Shown: piece after piece, positions 61,863-64,000 of the stretch
Layout of the letters: every line of letters starts with the position of its first letter
How positions within the stretch are numbered: the stretch's first letter is position 1
Source: Desulfofundulus salinus
GTDB lineage: Bacteria; Bacillota; Desulfotomaculia; Desulfotomaculales; Desulfovirgulaceae
Assembly: GCF_003627965.1 (NCBI RefSeq)
Contig: NZ_RBWE01000001.1
Location: forward strand, 1,356,769 to 1,420,768
Length of the DNA stretch: 64,000 bases
Direction: 5' to 3'
The notes under the pieces: model-generated
The model's database searches: none
What the model was told of the DNA's origin: nothing
What the model saw: only the letters and a program-made list of their open reading frames with translations
Translations under genes and position numbers: made by a program

Positions 61863-64000
61863 GTGCCGCCAAAAATCGGTGTCTACCTGTGTCATTGTTA
61901 CGGTGAAATTGGTAAAATTCTTGACCTGGAGAAATTATCCCAGCAGGCAGGCAAATGGCGCGGGGTTGTTGCCAGCATCCATTATCCTGCGTTATGTAGC
62001 GCTGACGGCCTGGAAATAATTGCTGAGGATGTGCGTCAGGGGCGTGTAGACCGGGTAGTGGTTGGAGCATGCTCACCGGCCGTACACCGGGATACCTTTC
62101 TTCGTCTTGCACGGCAGGTAGGCTTGAACGAACACTTTCTGGAACGTTGTAACCTAAGGGAACAGTGCACCAGGGCCCACCGGGACCAGCCGGCGCTGGC
62201 GATGGCAAAGGCCCGTAATTTGCTAAAAATGGCCGTGGGGCGGTTGAGCCCGGCAGAATCCTTTGAACCGGTTAGTTCTTCAACTTCCCGGTCTGTACTG
62301 GTAGTCGGGGGAGGTATTGCCGGGCTAACCGCAGCAGAGAATCTGGCCCGGGCCGGGGTTAACGTAACGCTGGTAGAAAAATCCCCTTTCCTGGGAGGCA
62401 AGGTGGCCCGGTTGCACCGCTATTACCCGCGCTTTTGCTCACCCCGGTGTGGGTTGGAGGTACTGATGGCGCGTTTGCTGGCTACGGGAAGGGTAACGGT
62501 GCACACCTTGACCGAGGTAACCGGTGTGCGTGGTACTGCCGGTAACTTTACGGTGGGACTTTTAAAACAACCCCGTTACGTCAAGGATGCCTGCACCGGG
62601 TGTGGTGCCTGCCTTGAGGTTTGCCCGGTGGAGGTAGCACCCTCCGCAGCATTGCCACCGGGCAGGCAGCGGGCCATTGAAGGCCCGGGGTTATTTCCCT
62701 ATCCTCTTAACTATGCCGTCAACCGTGAGTTTTGTCGTGGTAAATCCTGCAGCCGGTGTGTGGAAGTCTGTCCGGCCGGGGCCATTGACCTGGACCAGGA
62801 GGAAGACAGGCTGAGCATTGGTGTGGACGCGATCATTCTGGCTGCGGGTTGGGAACCTTACGATGCCGGACGGATTAACAATTACGGCTACGGGCATTTG
62901 CCTGGAGTAATTACCAGCATGGACATGGAGGTTCTGGCCCGCCCGGACGGACCAACTGGTGGCCAGTTAATCCGGCCTCACGATAAAAAGCCCGTAAGGC
63001 GGGTGGCCTTTATCCAGTGTGCCGGCAGCCGTGATAAACAGCACCTGGCTTATTGTTCCGGTGTATGCTGTGCGGCCACATTAAAACAAATTGATTACGT
63101 ACGGGTGGCGGCGCCGGAAGCCGGCATTTTTGTCTTTTACATGGACATCCGTACTCCGGGCAACCTGGAAGAACTGTACCGCCGGGCACGGGAAGAACAC
63201 GGTGCAGTTTTTATCCGGGGTAACCCCTATGCAGTGGAATGGGATCCTGTAGCAGAAGAACTGGTCGTCACGGCTGATGATACCTTAAGTGGTTCACGGG
63301 TAGCGGTACGGGCCGAACTGGTGGTACTGGCCACCGGTATGGTACCCTGTACCGTCTCGGCTTTCGAGTGCCTGGAAAAGGACACAACCGGCTTTATCAC
63401 CGGTCACCTGCCCTGTTCGCCCATGGAGGTGCGGCGTGCGGGTATTTATGTGGCCGGTTGTGCTCAGGAACCGATGGATGTGAGTACAACCGTCAAAAGC
63501 GCCCTGGCTGCAGCGGCGGAATGTCTGGCTGCCATCCAGAACCAATCTGTGGTAGTTCCACCGGTAGTGGAGCGGCACAAGTGCGACCGGTGCGGGCGCT
63601 GTGTAGAGGAATGTCCCTACGGTGCCTGCAGCTTTGATACGGACGGTTATCCGGCGGTAAATCCGCTGGCCTGCCGTGGATGTGGTATCTGTCAAGGAGG
63701 ATGTCCCTTGAGATGTATTTACCTGCCGGGATTCAGTTCCCGGGAAATGGCCGGACTTATAGAAGCGGTGGATCCGGGCAGCATGGATGAGCAACCTTGC
63801 GTCCTGGCTTTCTTATGTGCTAACGATGCTTACCCGGCGCTGGATCTGGCCGGCACCCGGGGGACCAGCTATGGGGCTAATATATTGACGGTCAGGGTTC
63901 CCTGTGCAGGAGCGGTGAATGCGGGCTGGATCAATGATGCGCTGCTCAGCGGGATAGACGGTATACTGGTGGTAGGTTGCCGTACTACGGAGTGCCATTA
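61863..64000 (+). CDS. HdrA/QmoB-like electron-transfer flavoprotein (right end cut)
   Basis: 712 codons visible, no stop before the window edge. N-terminal HdrA domain (KIGVYLCHCYGEIGKI), FAD loop VLVVGGGIAGLTAAENLARAG, four ferredoxin-type Cys groups (CTGCGACLEVCP, CSRCVEVCP, CDRCGRCVEECP, CRGCGICQGGCP) and the beginning of an MvhD/FlpD-type domain (CVLAFLCANDAYPALDLAG to GCRTTECH). This HdrA-MvhD layout is that of QmoB. Qmo complexes pass electrons between menaquinone and AprBA. GTG 61863 with GGGGGGG upstream; gene continues beyond the window. Confidence 0.82.
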   Translation, partial: MPPKIGVYLCHCYGEIGKILDLEKLSQQAGKWRGVVASIHYPALCSADGLEIIAEDVRQGRVDRVVVGACSPAVHRDTFLRLARQVGLNEHFLERCNLREQCTRAHRDQPALAMAKARNLLKMAVGRLSPAESFEPVSSSTSRSVLVVGGGIAGLTAAENLARAGVNVTLVEKSPFLGGKVARLHRYYPRFCSPRCGLEVLMARLLATGRVTVHTLTEVTGVRGTAGNFTVGLLKQPRYVKDACTGCGACLEVCPVEVAPSAALPPGRQRAIEGPGLFPYPLNYAVNREFCRGKSCSRCVEVCPAGAIDLDQEEDRLSIGVDAIILAAGWEPYDAGRINNYGYGHLPGVITSMDMEVLARPDGPTGGQLIRPHDKKPVRRVAFIQCAGSRDKQHLAYCSGVCCAATLKQIDYVRVAAPEAGIFVFYMDIRTPGNLEELYRRAREEHGAVFIRGNPYAVEWDPVAEELVVTADDTLSGSRVAVRAELVVLATGMVPCTVSAFECLEKDTTGFITGHLPCSPMEVRRAGIYVAGCAQEPMDVSTTVKSALAAAAECLAAIQNQSVVVPPVVERHKCDRCGRCVEECPYGACSFDTDGYPAVNPLACRGCGICQGGCPLRCIYLPGFSSREMAGLIEAVDPGSMDEQPCVLAFLCANDAYPALDLAGTRGTSYGANILTVRVPCAGAVNAGWINDALLSGIDGILVVGCRTTECH

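Overview
The window looks like chromosomal DNA of an anaerobic, spore-forming, probably thermophilic Gram-positive bacterium of the Desulfotomaculum / Desulfofundulus / Pelotomaculum group. This is an inference. The grounds are a complete spoIIIAA-AH operon, sigK and a YabG-type fragment (endospore former); rubrerythrin, ferredoxins and a candidate selenoprotein (anaerobe); and an adenylylsulfate-reductase-like aprA-aprB pair followed by an HdrA/QmoB-like protein (sulfur-energy metabolism). The sequence is GC-rich, has strong Shine-Dalgarno sites and often uses GTG and TTG starts.

Layout. 0.4-2.9 kb: small redox genes (ferredoxin, FmdB-type zinc ribbon, thioredoxin, a glutaredoxin-like gene with an in-frame UGA where the first active-site Cys should be, rubrerythrin) and a DUF554 membrane protein. 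3.1-4.7 kb: two HigB/HigA-like toxin-antitoxin pairs on the minus strand, separated by a relic of an MFS transporter. 5.1-23.5 kb: a type I-B CRISPR-Cas locus, cas8b-cas7-cas5-cas3-cas4-cas1-cas2, then a leader and an array of 55 repeats, an insertion with IS66-like ends that carries a 5'-truncated IS110 transposase gene, 8 more repeats, a truncated IS3-type element, an IS21-type element (istA intact, istB frameshifted), and finally cas6. The inserted element lies inside a spacer and is flanked by an 8-bp duplication, so the original 37-nt spacer can be rebuilt.

23.8-26.7 kb: sigK (minus), a cobalt-precorrin-6A reductase, a MobA-like protein and a YqeG-like phosphatase. 26.7-30.8 kb: aroE-aroC-aroK-aroB of the shikimate pathway. 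30.8-42.4 kb: a type IV pilus / competence-type operon (pilD, pilB, pilT, pilC, pilins, pilM, pilN, pilO). A c-di-GMP-I riboswitch followed by an intrinsic terminator sits between pilT and pilC, so it should control pilC and the pilins downstream. 42.6-51.5 kb: tldD and tldE separated by small genes, then aroQ, a Xaa-Pro peptidase, efp, a small Zn-ribbon protein and a CoA-disulfide-reductase/rhodanese fusion. 51.6-57.0 kb: spoIIIAA-AH. 57.1-64.0 kb: a Crp/Fnr regulator with a palindrome in its own promoter, an SLC13-type anion transporter, divergent aprA-aprB, and a QmoB/HdrA-like electron-transfer flavoprotein that runs off the right edge.

The most unusual signals are: (1) the aprA-aprB-hdrA/qmoB-like cluster with its own transporter and regulator; (2) the UGA-containing glutaredoxin with a plausible bacterial SECIS hairpin; (3) the riboswitch that splits the pilus operon into two regulatory parts; and (4) the layered history of the CRISPR array (repeat base switch, duplicated spacer, chimeric insertion, cas6 separated from the other cas genes by about 9.5 kb).
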